This document shows positions 1 to 8,412 of a stretch of DNA of 21,534 nucleotides, piece by piece. The notes under the pieces were generated by a model. The model was not told the origin of the DNA. It saw only the letters and a program-made list of their open reading frames with translations, and did no database searches. Where the stretch lies: NCBI GenBank assembly GCA_036939355.1, contig JALLAP010000605.1, positions 1 through 21,534 of the forward strand, given 5' to 3'. Positions within the stretch are counted from its first letter, which is position 1; the number at the start of each line of letters is the position of its first letter. Made by a program: the position numbers and the translations under genes. Source of the stretch: Thalassiosira profunda (taxonomy: Eukaryota > Bacillariophyta > Thalassiosirophyceae > Thalassiosirales > Thalassiosiraceae).

Positions 1-471
1 GGTCCGCGATATCCTAAGCCCTTCACCGGTGCTGCCGATCATCCATCTCGCCCTTTGGGGCTTGAGAATACGACCTGTTATACACACGCCCAATCCATTG
101 GGTCAGACGTTGTCTCTAATATTATAGGCTGTAGTACGGTGCGCTGGCTCCTCGAATTCGTTCTCCGTTGATTGCGTTGGGCCGGTTGGGATATCTCGTT
201 TCGGTTGGTCAATACTCGCAGCGCCCTTGGAAGCTACGTTGCGTCTTGTCGCATTCAACAATCAACTGATCTGATGGCGTGCCACTCGGTTCTTATGGAT
301 GCACTGATATTGCAACACTCGTGAGAGGGTGCGCTGAGTTGGAAATCAACTTGGGCGACGCTGCCCAGGTGACTTTACCAATGCGCAGCCTCCAGATTTG
401 ATCTCTCGGGAAGCATCTTGATACCACTTTAGTAGAAGAATGCCACGGAAGCAAGCTCGCTTACTATCTCA
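1..471. other. Intergenic stretch downstream of the DNRLRE surface-protein gene
   Basis: No convincing coding region, RNA gene or repeat is seen here. The neighbouring minus-strand gene ends with a complete domain and stop at 472, so no further exon of it is expected. The base composition looks more AT-balanced than the coding blocks. It probably holds the 3' end of the minus-strand gene and flanking spacer. Confidence 0.5.
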
Positions 472-2795
472 TCAATCACTACCTATCTGAAACTTCAACA
501 CCAACTCGGGCGCATAGGCACCGCCACCTCTCTCGCGCGAAGCAAAGGATACTCCATTCGAAGAGGACGACTTGATCAGAAAGCTCCGAACCATTCGGCT
601 TTGTAGCGCTGCCGTCACGTCGATCTCATACCAGCTGTAGGCATCCGTCCAACCACTAGACCCAGCAAAGCTCGTTCCACCTCTATCTACAATTTCGTAC
701 TGATTGTCCCAAGTGACGCCTGACTCTGGCCACCAATTTGCATTTGGCAGAGCGTACACCAAGCAGCCGCCGCCTTCGTCGCCCAGAGTATACATACGCA
801 ACTTTGCCTCCACTACTCGGATCGTCTCCAATGCTCTCGGCTCGTCCTTCTCGGCAGGCGAGCTCTGTCTTTTGATCTCGGCGGTATTCTTATTCTCGGT
901 AGCGAAGTCTGCGTCGAACGCGATGAAGGACCATCTGCTAGGTGCGCCGTCGATCTTGAAACGGCTGGATGTTCCGTAGTTTTCATCGGGCGATGATTGG
1001 CTGACGTAAGTGTCGCGAGTTGCTCGCATGGTAAGGACCTGCGTCGCGGTAGGCTAAAAGAGGAATGATAGTGAGTTGAGGCTGAGAGCACGCGTGACAA
1101 GTCAAGCTGTTGCACCATTGCATTCATACCTGACGTGTGGGCTCCTTGGACGGAGGAGGCGTGGGCTGTGGAGGACACTATTTGGTGAGTTCAAAGCGTT
1201 GCTCTGAGGACACGCCGCCCCAGATCACTTACCAAGTTCGTTGGTTTTCGAGTGGTAGGAGATGGCGTTGGCTTTGCAGTCGGGCTGAGAGTTGGTCGTC
1301 CAGACGGAGCCTTGGAAGGAGATTTGGTAATAGATGATGCGGAGAAGACGAAGCCTTCTTCCGGAGACCCGCTCGGCGAGCTCGTAGGAGCTCCGGAGGC
1401 AATGTCTTGGCTGCTCGATTGCGCTGGTGCTTTCGTGTCGTTCTTCAGTGCAGGCGGGCCGTTCAGCCAATCCGTGCTCTCCACCGAATAATTCCCGTCC
1501 GGGCCGCTGCCATTGGCGTCGAGGGCCGAGATATCGCTCGAAGCAGCCGAGGATCTCGAGCCAAAGATGCTCCCTTCCGGCATCAGCAACGCGATGGACA
1601 AGCTCGCCACGCTCACGAGCATGAGCAACGTCGAGAACAGGACTATCAACTTGACCGCCCGCGGCGACGACGCGAACCAGCCGCAGCACCCGTCTCTTTC
1701 GTCCTTGTGCGCGGCCTCCTCGTCCACGTAGCCCTCGCCGTCGGCGAACGAGACGACGCGTGCCAGATGCTCAGGGCTGTAGTTTTCGTATATCATCGCG
1801 TTGGAAGAATGGTATGGAAGGCAAGGAGGAGGCGGACGGGCCAAGGATCCCTCGCGGCTGATGCCAGAGGCCAGCATCTCTTTTCCGGTATCCACGTCGG
1901 CGGGTCCGGAATTCACTCTCCGGAGCTCGCCACCATCACAGGGTTCCTCCTCCGGAACCTTCCTCTGCATGACTGCATCCGACATTCCCGTCTTCCGGGC
2001 GTCGTAGCAGTAGTCGTCGGTGAGCGCCGAGCAGGCTGACGCTCGGGTCGATCCCAGCGTGATGTTGTCCGCGAAGGCCTTGCGATATGAATAGGTGCTG
2101 GTGCTTTGGGTGTCAGGACCATTTCCGGCGCCCTCGCTCTTCGCCATGCGCGCGGCCTTCGCGGATTCCTTCAGGATCTGATCTCCGATCGTCGACGCCC
2201 TGGTCGAAGCCCGGCTGAGGTTGGACGCATGCAAGTTGTACGTAGAAGCAACCGTGTCGATGTCGCCGATGTGCTCATCGAACGACCTGGCGACGTCAGT
2301 GGCGACGTCTTCGACGGCGGCATCGGCGAGGAAGGTCGAATCGTCGGGCGCGGCGCACTCGACGTCGGCAACGTCGACATTGCCCAGGAACGTGGAGTCG
2401 TCGCCGGACTCCTCGTCGTCCTCCGGGTCCGCGGGTGCATCGTTCGTTGCCTTACACGCGAGGCGATGGCGAGCGAGCTGCAGAATGTGGAGGCGCCGCT
2501 GCCTCTTCTCCTCCGGCAAGGTGAGACTGTGCTCGTCGGTGGGATACCCATCGTCGTCGTCCGATTCACAAAACGCAACGTCGAGGATGCCGGCGCCGTC
2601 GGTATCCTCGTCGACGTCATAGGAAAACGTCGGAGAAGCTTCGGGAGGCAGGTCGTCGGCGCCGTCCTCTTCGTCCTGCGAATAGATGAAATTGAGCGAG
2701 GGGAACGAGATGGCCGACAGGTGGCTGCGCTCGTCTTGGCCCTCCTCGATGCCGTTCCTCGCGCATTTCCCGATGCAGTTCATCTTGATTGCCAT
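472..2795 (-). CDS. Single-pass surface protein: acidic cytoplasmic part, TM, PS/PT stalk, DNRLRE/CBM96-like ectodomain
   Basis: Proposed structure is complement(join(472..1053,1130..1165,1233..2795)), 726 aa. The first ATG is at 2795; an upstream in-frame GTG was not used. Residues 1-375 are Asp/Glu/Ser-rich low complexity. A hydrophobic helix (about 379-403, VKLIVLFSTLLMLVSVASLS) is followed by a stalk of SPS/PTP repeats (about 480-535). The last about 185 residues match the DNRLRE/CBM96 pattern seen in secreted adhesins and polysaccharide-binding proteins: DTYVSQSSPDENYG near the start, then WPESGVTW, WYEIDVT and FASRE. Introns of 67 and 76 nt (donors GTAAGT and GTATGA, acceptors CAG and TAG) all lie in phase 0, and splicing restores a continuous stalk. 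Inferred role: binding of extracellular carbohydrate or wall material by the C-terminal domain. The TM comes after a long N-terminal region without a signal peptide, so a type II orientation is assumed. The domain call is firm; the function is inference. Confidence 0.8.
1130..1165 (-). other. 36-nt phase-0 mini-exon of the DNRLRE protein gene
   Basis: Flanked by CACAG on its 5' side and GTATGA on its 3' side, this piece encodes PTPPPSKEPTRQ. It continues the stalk pattern (TPSPTTRKPTNL before it, PTATQVLT after it). Both flanking introns are phase 0, so including or skipping it keeps the frame. It was identified from splice signals and pattern continuity only. Confidence 0.7.
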
Positions 2796-3325
2796 GATGA
2801 ATTGTGCGCCGCACACATCTTGTGCACTCTCTGCACCGATGCAACGAGGCAGTATCTATGTTCTCCCGGGTTTTGGTCGATGCCAGAACGACGCACGATC
2901 CCAAAATCGGCCCGCATTGGCATCGAGGCAGGCGAGGGGACGGACAACTCGAGCATCGGTGGCCCGATTCGGCGTCGGCGCATTTGCAAGAAACCCGACT
3001 CATTTGAGACGCAAAGAAGTAAAGATACCTTTGGAGGTACGGTTCCGCCGTAGGCAGTTGTTCCTCCGCGTTTCAGATTATTAATTTGTCAGCACCCAAA
3101 ATCCTCACCCCCCAACCCCAATCAACCACAAAACAACAACCCGCCCGCCCGCGGTAACACGCCGCCACCCATCAATACCAGCCGATCTAGCGCTAAACGC
3201 TGGCCGACACGGAGGCGCTGCATGCCTCCGCTCCTCCGATAATCTGGCCACCACAAAAGCTACATCACGCGCGCGTCCTTTTTGCCCACCAACAACACAT
3301 CACACATCACCATCACGCACTTAAC
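2796..3325. promoter_or_regulatory. Divergent intergenic region between the surface-protein and MDP1-like genes
   Basis: About 530 bp separate two divergent start codons, so both promoters and 5' leaders should lie here. The half next to the plus-strand gene is C/A-rich and T-poor (about 3090-3325), as a transcribed leader might be. A 7-bp perfect stem (CGGAGGC 3210-3216 with GCCTCCG 3224-3230, 7-nt loop) lies about 95 bp before the start at 3326. No TATA-like element was identified with confidence. Confidence 0.45.
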
Positions 3326-3913
3326 ATGCAGCTCGTCGTGTTCGACCTAGACTACACGATCTGGCAGCCGGAGATGTACCAGATCGATGGCCCACCGAAA
3401 CTTGTCCCTGCCGACGAATTCCTCGGCAAGGCCAAGCGCAAGTCGAAGGCGCCCCCGCGCCAGCTCCCGATGGGGGCAGCGACCATCCATCAAAACAAAA
3501 TCGCCACCGACCGGCGGGGTACCCCCATCACAGTATTTGACGGGGCGTCCCACGCCCTGTCGGAGATCAACCGCATGAGGAAAGATATGGATTTGCAGGT
3601 GGCCATATCCTCCCGGACGGACGAGCCGAGCTGGGCGTACCAATTGATGAAATGGCTCGTCGCGGCGGACGGGAAGCCACTTTCGAAGTGCATCGATCCA
3701 AACCTGATTGAAATATCGTACGCCGACAAATCCAGCCACTTCGAGAGCCTGAACAGAAAGACCGGCGTTCCTTACGAGAAGATGGTGTTTTTTGACAACG
3801 AGATTTGGAACATCAACTCTGTGGGCCGGCTGGGGGTGAAGTGCTATCACACGCCCAACGGCATGACCCGGGAAGACTGGGAGCGATGTCTGGAGGAGTT
3901 TGGGATCAATTGA
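3326..3913 (+). CDS. MDP1: Magnesium-dependent phosphatase 1 (MDP-1, HAD superfamily)
   Basis: A 195-aa single-exon protein with all HAD motifs in order. Motif I is FDLDYT, with the nucleophile Asp7 and general acid Asp9. Motif II is the SSRT segment near residues 95-98. The motif III lysine is in ADKSSHF (Lys135). Motif IV is FFDNE (Asp157). MDP-1 enzymes are small cytosolic Mg-dependent phosphatases acting on phosphotyrosine and on sugar or ketosamine phosphates; the in vivo substrate is not settled. The family signatures EISYADKSSHF and FFDNEIWNI match MDP-1 rather than other HAD branches. Residues about 33-58 form a basic insert (KAKRKSKAPPRQ) between motif I and the cap-like loop, making it somewhat longer than compact MDP-1 proteins. 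The gene converges on the octanoyltransferase gene, with 59 bp between stops. Confidence 0.9.
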   Translation: MQLVVFDLDYTIWQPEMYQIDGPPKLVPADEFLGKAKRKSKAPPRQLPMGAATIHQNKIATDRRGTPITVFDGASHALSEINRMRKDMDLQVAISSRTDEPSWAYQLMKWLVAADGKPLSKCIDPNLIEISYADKSSHFESLNRKTGVPYEKMVFFDNEIWNINSVGRLGVKCYHTPNGMTREDWERCLEEFGIN

Positions 3914-3972
3914 GCAGTAGGAGTGGGATGGGCGACCGAGCAATGATACTGCACACTGCGTTTTGTGGAGGA

Positions 3973-5137
3973 CTATTGCATGGATATCAGACGCACGCCG
4001 AAAATCTCCTCCAACGCCTCCTTCACGTGCACTGCAAACTCCTCCACTGTGAATGGCTGCGACGCAATCTCGTCGTTGAGGCATGTCACTGCCCGCCCCT
4101 CCAGCCCGCAGGGGACGATGCCCTCGAAATTTTGCAACGATCGTACGTCCACGTTGATGGCGAGGCCGTGCATCGTGACCCATCGTCTAGCTTTGATGCC
4201 CAGGGCGGCAATCTTTTTGTCAGAGACCCACACCCCAGTCAAGTTGTCTTCTCGCGTGGCCTGATCCATAGGGAAATCATAAAATGAGTGCCCACACCTC
4301 GTCACACAGTGTGTATCAACGATCACTCACCCCCGGTAAACCGGCCTTCTCCAACGCCAGCAATATCACCTCCTCGAGCGCGCGCATGTACCAATGCACG
4401 TCCTGCTTGTACCCCCTCAGATCCAATATCGGGTAGACCGTCAATTGGCCGGGACCGTGGTACGTCACCTCACCGCCCCGCTCAATTCTCACAATTGGTA
4501 TATTGCTTTCATTGTCACCAGTTTCGTCGTTGCCGTGAATGAACGAGGGGTCGGACGCGGTCCCCAGCGTATACACCGGATCGTGTTGCAGCATGATGAT
4601 GGAATCGCAGCCCAACAGTGCATTATTTCCTTCCCGCTCCTCGCCCAGTTGTGCGGGCACGAACTGATCGTACAGCGGAGGATCGCTCGGGCGCTTCCCG
4701 ATCCGCGCAAGCTGGTGCTCCACGAGGCTCTTTTGGAGGTCCCACGCCTCGTGGTAGGGGATTGTTGATATGTCTCCTGGTGGTATGTCAGTGACGAAAT
4801 CGTAGAGCCACACTCTTCGTTTGTCGCGTACGTTCTGCCCCTCCTCTTCGTCGCTCGCATCGGCCAGTTCTATTGGTTCGAACTCGCCCAATTGCTGCGG
4901 GGCTAATTGCAATTTATGTCGCCTTCGCCGCGTTTGTGAAGGCGGCAACAATGATGTATTGCGGAAGGGTGGTGGGGCAAAGTTGCAACGTTGACGCGAG
5001 GATGGAGATGGTGCATGCACCGAGTGCCGATCGAACGACGTGCGATGTGCAGGCGCCAGTGCCGCCGCTTCCGGCGCCAGGAGGCCCGTCAGACACATCG
5101 ATGCCGCGCCTAGGACCCACGACGATAGACCGACCAT
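3973..5137 (-). CDS. LIPT2: Lipoyl(octanoyl) transferase, probably plastid-targeted (LipB/LIPT2 family)
   Basis: Proposed structure is complement(join(3973..4260,4331..5137)), 364 aa, with a 70-nt phase-0 intron (GTGAGT..CAG). The enzyme moves octanoyl from acyl carrier protein to lipoyl domains of 2-oxoacid dehydrogenases or the H-protein, the first step of lipoate synthesis. Family motifs are RGGEVTYHGPGQL (about 220-232), GVWVSDKKIAALG with the conserved active-site lysine Lys285, RWVTMHG, and IVPCGL with the expected catalytic Cys320. The first ATG at 5137 (an upstream TTG was ignored) opens a signal-peptide-like stretch, MVGLSSWVLGAASMCLTGLL. It is followed by PEAAALAPAHR, close to the diatom plastid ASAFAP motif but with Leu in place of Phe. 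A long basic, Ser/Pro-rich transit-like region precedes the catalytic domain at about residue 110. Plastid location is inference; a mitochondrial isoform would normally be encoded elsewhere. Confidence 0.9.
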
Positions 5138-5429
5138 CTTCGTCGGGTGAAGTGCCGCGAGCAAGTGGGCGCCAGGAGGGGGCCGAGGGCGCCGGCGGAG
5201 TTCCTAGGCTTCTGGGTTTAGTGGGGGGATTTCGTGCCGTAGGTGGGGGATCCCCACGTGGGCCCCACCTCCTAACAAACGGCACAAGCTTTGAATCTGC
5301 CCCCGCGGGGTTCTGTTAGGGGAAGCTAGAGTGGGGCCTCCCCGACGTGCCGTAGGTGGGGGCCCCCACTCCCCCACTAAACCCAGAAGCCTAGGAGTTC
5401 CTAATTAGCGCTTCTTATCACGTCACGTG
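5138..5429. promoter_or_regulatory. Bidirectional promoter region of LIPT2 and the TruA-type gene
   Basis: The two start codons are divergent and 292 bp apart; 193 bp of the gap is the MITE-like element. Two CACGTG hexamers (G-box/E-box type, potential bHLH or bZIP sites) are present. One is inside the element at 5255-5260, within the 10-bp palindrome CCCACGTGGG. The other is at 5424-5429, within TCACGTGA, which overlaps the ATG at 5430. Functional use is inference. Confidence 0.45.
5203..5395. mobile_element. MITE-like foldback element with perfect 25-bp terminal inverted repeats
   Basis: Bases 5203-5227 are the exact reverse complement of 5371-5395 (25/25), starting CCTAGGCTTCTGGGTTTAG. 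AGTT flanks both ends (5199-5202 and 5396-5399), consistent with a 4-bp target-site duplication. Inside, CGTGCCGTAGGTGGGGG occurs twice in direct orientation (5233-5249 and 5346-5362). GTGCCGT+AGGTGGGG (5234-5248) pairs with CCCCACCT and ACGGCAC (5263-5270, 5279-5285). No coding capacity is seen, so it would be non-autonomous. No superfamily is assigned; a 4-bp duplication is compatible with, for example, Sola or Chapaev-like elements but proves nothing. Confidence 0.75.
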
Positions 5430-6826
5430 ATGGGAACGCGAGGTGGGCGCCTCGATCGGCGCCTCTGCTCAACACCAACACCAACCACGCTGCTCTTCCC
5501 GTGCCGAGAAGCAGCGGCGCCCGCCACAGCCGGCCGCCTCTACTGCTTCTTCATGGTCTCGCCGACGCGCGCGTTGGCCTCGAAATTTACCCGCTACGCC
5601 CTCTCGGTGCAGTACCACGGCGGGCACCTTCTTGGGTTCACCCACCAGGGGCCGCGAGGGGAGAACTGCCTCCTCTACGACAAGCACACAAATGCAATCC
5701 AGTCGGACCTCCGTGGCGTGGAATCGGTCGAGGGGCGGATACGCCGGGCCCTCGATGAGCTCGTGGGAGCGGGGAACTATCGGAATATCCAAGTGAGCTC
5801 GAGGACTGACCGAGGGGTGCACGCGTGGCGCAACACGTTCCAGGTGGACATCCGGTCTCGAGCGTGCGGTGGGAAGGAAGTGGGTGCGTGGCGACCAAGA
5901 AATCTGGTGAATGGGATCAACTACTATTTATCACGGCTGTCGACCTACCCAGCAAATGAAAGTGGCAGCAGCAATGCATTGGAAAGCAGCATTCGACATC
6001 ACGACGAAGCGGTCAAAAGTAGCGTGTGCATCCTGTCTTCGGCGGTGGCGCCGCCGGATGTAACGGTGCCGAACGAAAATTACGACCCCAACCTGCCCGA
6101 AGACGAAACCAACCCCCAATCACTGCCGTGGGACGTGCGCTTCACGGCCTCGAGACGGACGTACGCGTACCGGATCCTGCATTCGTATGACGAGTCAGGG
6201 AGTGACGATGACGCGCATCATGCCACCGCCTGCTACCATTCCCATCCATTCGAGCACGACCGCTGCTGGCGCATCCACGAAAAGGCAAATCTTCAAACGC
6301 AAAGAAACGCCCACGCAGGTCTGGACATTGACGCCATGAACCTCGCGGGGCAACATCTCGTGGGCACGCACGACTTTACGAGCTTCCGGGGGAAGGGATG
6401 CCAGAGGGCCAGTCCCGTTGTAACATTGAAGGATGTGTGGGTAGAGCGGGAGTTGTACCATGGACCCGAGGGCGGAGGCGTGCTTGGCGCGGTTTGGAGC
6501 CGCGAGCGCGGTCTCCACACTCCCAAAACGCTGCATCTTGTGACGGTCATCTTCAAGGGCAAAAGCTTTGTTTACCGCCAAGTGCGGAACATGGTTGCCG
6601 CTCTGGGTAGGTGTACAAACTTGCTGTGTTGTGTTTTGCTCTAGGTATTTCCTACAGTCAACATCTCATTCGACAACCATTCCTAGTGGAGGTGGGCAGG
6701 GGACGACTTCAACCAACAGACATCAAACAAATCCTGGATCAGAGAGATAGGAGCTGCGCCCCCGGCATGGCGCCGGCGAAGGGTTTGTTCCTGGTCGACG
6801 TGGAGCACGGCGACTTTCGCTTCTAG
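5430..6826 (+). CDS. tRNA pseudouridine synthase, TruA family
   Basis: Proposed structure is join(5430..6606,6687..6826), 438 aa, with an 80-nt intron (GTAGGT..TAG). Splicing there joins NMVAAL to VEVGRGRL, exactly the conserved TruA C-terminal motif. The protein isomerises uridine to pseudouridine in the tRNA anticodon stem-loop. SSRTDRGVHA contains the catalytic aspartate (Asp127 from this start). Other family blocks are FTASRRTYAYRI, GTHDFTSFRGKGCQRASPV, FVYRQVRNMV and the end APAKGLFLVDVEHGDF. A 50-70 residue low-complexity insert sits mid-domain (about 170-230). The start is uncertain. The ATG at 5430 gives a 41-residue extension rich in Arg, Thr and Ala that could be an organellar presequence; the next ATG at 5553 (MVSPTRALASKF) lies just before the domain. 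TruA proteins of this kind may act in the organelles or cytosol; the compartment is undecided. Confidence 0.88.
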
Positions 6827-6832
6827 CGTTCA

Positions 6833-8126
6833 CTACTGCGCCATTTGGACGTTGTTTGAGTCGATGCTCTCTGCTGGCAGGATATCGACGAGATCTTTGC
6901 GTCCAAATGAAGCGGCCACATCCATCGGCCGTTTCCCGCTGTTGTCTGCGGCACTGATGGCCCCGGGAAATGCTTTGGTGAGGTACTGGACAATCTCCAC
7001 AGAGCACTCGCCCTCGCAAGCGGAGTGCAAGGGTAGCCGGCCGTCTTTGTCGCGTGTTTTCACTTGGTCTGGGTGCATGGAGTGGATTTGCATGATGTCT
7101 TCCAGCGTAATGCTGGGAGCATTCTCATCAGATGCAATATCCTCTGCGGAATGCCCTGCCCGCCGTATTGCCAGGTGCAGGCAAGTTCGCCCAAACTTGT
7201 CCGTCTTGGAGGCAACTTCGGGCGCTCCCTCGAACAACATCTTTACCACTTGCATTGGTGCGCCGTTTGCAATTGCAATGAGGAGCGGATACGATCCGTC
7301 GCGAATCTGCTGGAACTGGTCTCGGTGTCGCTGATCGGCCATGCTCTGGATTTGCGATGCTTTCCACGCGGACGATGTTCTTCCATCGAGCACGATGTGC
7401 GCATTGGATGGCGTATCCTCGATGGCAGGAATAGGAGAAGATGCTTTGCTCTTTCTTTGGACGGCGGTTCCCATCTATTGCAATGCATGATACCGGCAAA
7501 CAGTATTGAATGCAGGGCATTGAAGGGAACAGGTTTAGCGCAAGAAAAGCACTCACCCTTGTACGTGCATGAAGTGCGCCATGATTGGCTTTGATGAGGA
7601 TTCGGGTCACTTCGTGATTACCAGGGCAGTGGCGGCAGGCTGCATGCAGCGGCATTCTGCGGCAAGCAATGCATATCGTTAGAGCAAACGTGACGCAAGA
7701 GAAAATGCAACAACCGAAGGTGGGGGCATGGAACTCACAAGCCCTCTTTGTCTTTTTCATATGCAACGGTTCGGCAAGCATCTATTATCGCCTGGATCAT
7801 AGCTGGGGCTACTTCACCGCGCAGAGCTAAATGCAGAGGAGTGCATCCGGACTGAATCTCCTGTGAAATCATTAGGTCTTCTGATGCAGCGCAAGAATAT
7901 CACTTCGTAGGTCGCTCACCTTTGCTTTTGCAACCGTAGGGTTCGATCTCAGAAGCGCTTTGACGATTTCTATCCTTGGCATATCACGCGTCACCTCGAC
8001 GTGCAATGGAGTGTAGCCCCTGTCGTCAACGGCAGCCACCTCGTCCGGATGTATCGAAATGTGCCAAACAGCTGACTCCGCACTCGCCTGCCCTCCACAC
8101 AAAGCGTGCAATTCTGTCCACACCAT
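6833..8126 (-). CDS. Ankyrin-repeat-like protein, four exons
   Basis: Proposed structure is complement(join(6833..7474,7557..7656,7739..7860,7920..8126)), 356 aa. Introns are 82, 82 and 59 nt with donors GTGAGT, GTGAGT and GTGAGC and acceptors ATAG, GCAG and ACAG. Splicing assembles consecutive ankyrin-like units: DDRGYTPLHVEVT, QSGCTPLHLALRG, DKEGLMPLHAACRHCPGNHEV, a SYPLLIAIANGAPMQVVKML unit, KFGRTCLHLAIRRAG, KDGRLPLHSACEGE and NSGKRPMDVAASFGRKDLV. The LPLHxAC style is typical of the large, poorly characterised ankyrin family of diatoms, likely protein-protein interaction scaffolds. Residues about 144-195 interrupt the repeats with a Ser/Lys-rich linker. The ATG at 8126 is the first Met after an in-frame stop and begins close to a repeat, so a further upstream exon is possible. 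The stop lies 6 bp from the stop of the convergent pseudouridine synthase gene. Confidence 0.8.
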
Positions 8127-8412
8127 GGTTCAGTTACCATGATGCGGTTGCTCACTTGCAAGCAATGCTGCAAAGCAACGATGAGAGGAAGAAGAATGAG
8201 AACGTTCAGAGGGTGTCAGAGGTACCTAAATGTACCTTCTTACGTACCTTTGGTGTATGTACGTTACGCCACCACCACCACCACCACCATCTCCCCTCCG
8301 CTCGATCCACCTCGGGCTCCCCTTCGCCCCTCCCGCATCAACGCCGGGGAGCGCCACCGACCCTCTCCATCTGTCGACCATGCTTGTAAGGACAGAGGGT
8401 CTGCTATTGGTC
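8127..8412. promoter_or_regulatory. Divergent intergenic region with GTACCT motifs and a CCA microsatellite
   Basis: This spacer lies between the ankyrin gene (minus) and the CvfB-like gene (plus). GTACCT occurs three times in 28 bp (8222-8227, 8232-8237, 8244-8249). A (CCA)7 tract spans 8269-8289. A long pyrimidine/C-rich leader (about 8290-8379) precedes the candidate starts at 8380 and 8413. The open frame from 8230 translates this leader as poly-Pro and low complexity, so it is treated as non-coding. Confidence 0.45.

Noticed and set aside
1..471. Possible tRNA or small RNA gene
   Set aside because: No cloverleaf with T-loop GTTCRANNC and D-loop features could be found by eye; a covariance-model scan would settle it.
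2106..3053. 315-residue plus-strand frame opposite the DNRLRE gene
   Set aside because: No motif, Arg/Val-rich and crosses the gene start; the minus strand has a TM, stalk and domain.
3347..4183. 278-residue minus-strand frame across MDP1 and the octanoyltransferase end
   Set aside because: Overlaps two genes with firm family motifs; no motif of its own.
5200..5400. Possible CRISPR or bacterial integron-like palindromes
   Set aside because: There is a single pair of inverted ends with no regularly spaced repeat-spacer array; the setting is a nuclear, intron-containing genome.
7128..7781. 217-residue minus-strand frame
   Set aside because: It reads through two introns of the ankyrin gene; only RMPLHAACRHCPGNHEV in it is exonic.
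8230..8412. N-terminal extension of the CvfB-like frame from the ATG at 8230
   Set aside because: It translates a CCA microsatellite and a C-rich leader; the import-type presequence begins only at 8413 (or 8380).
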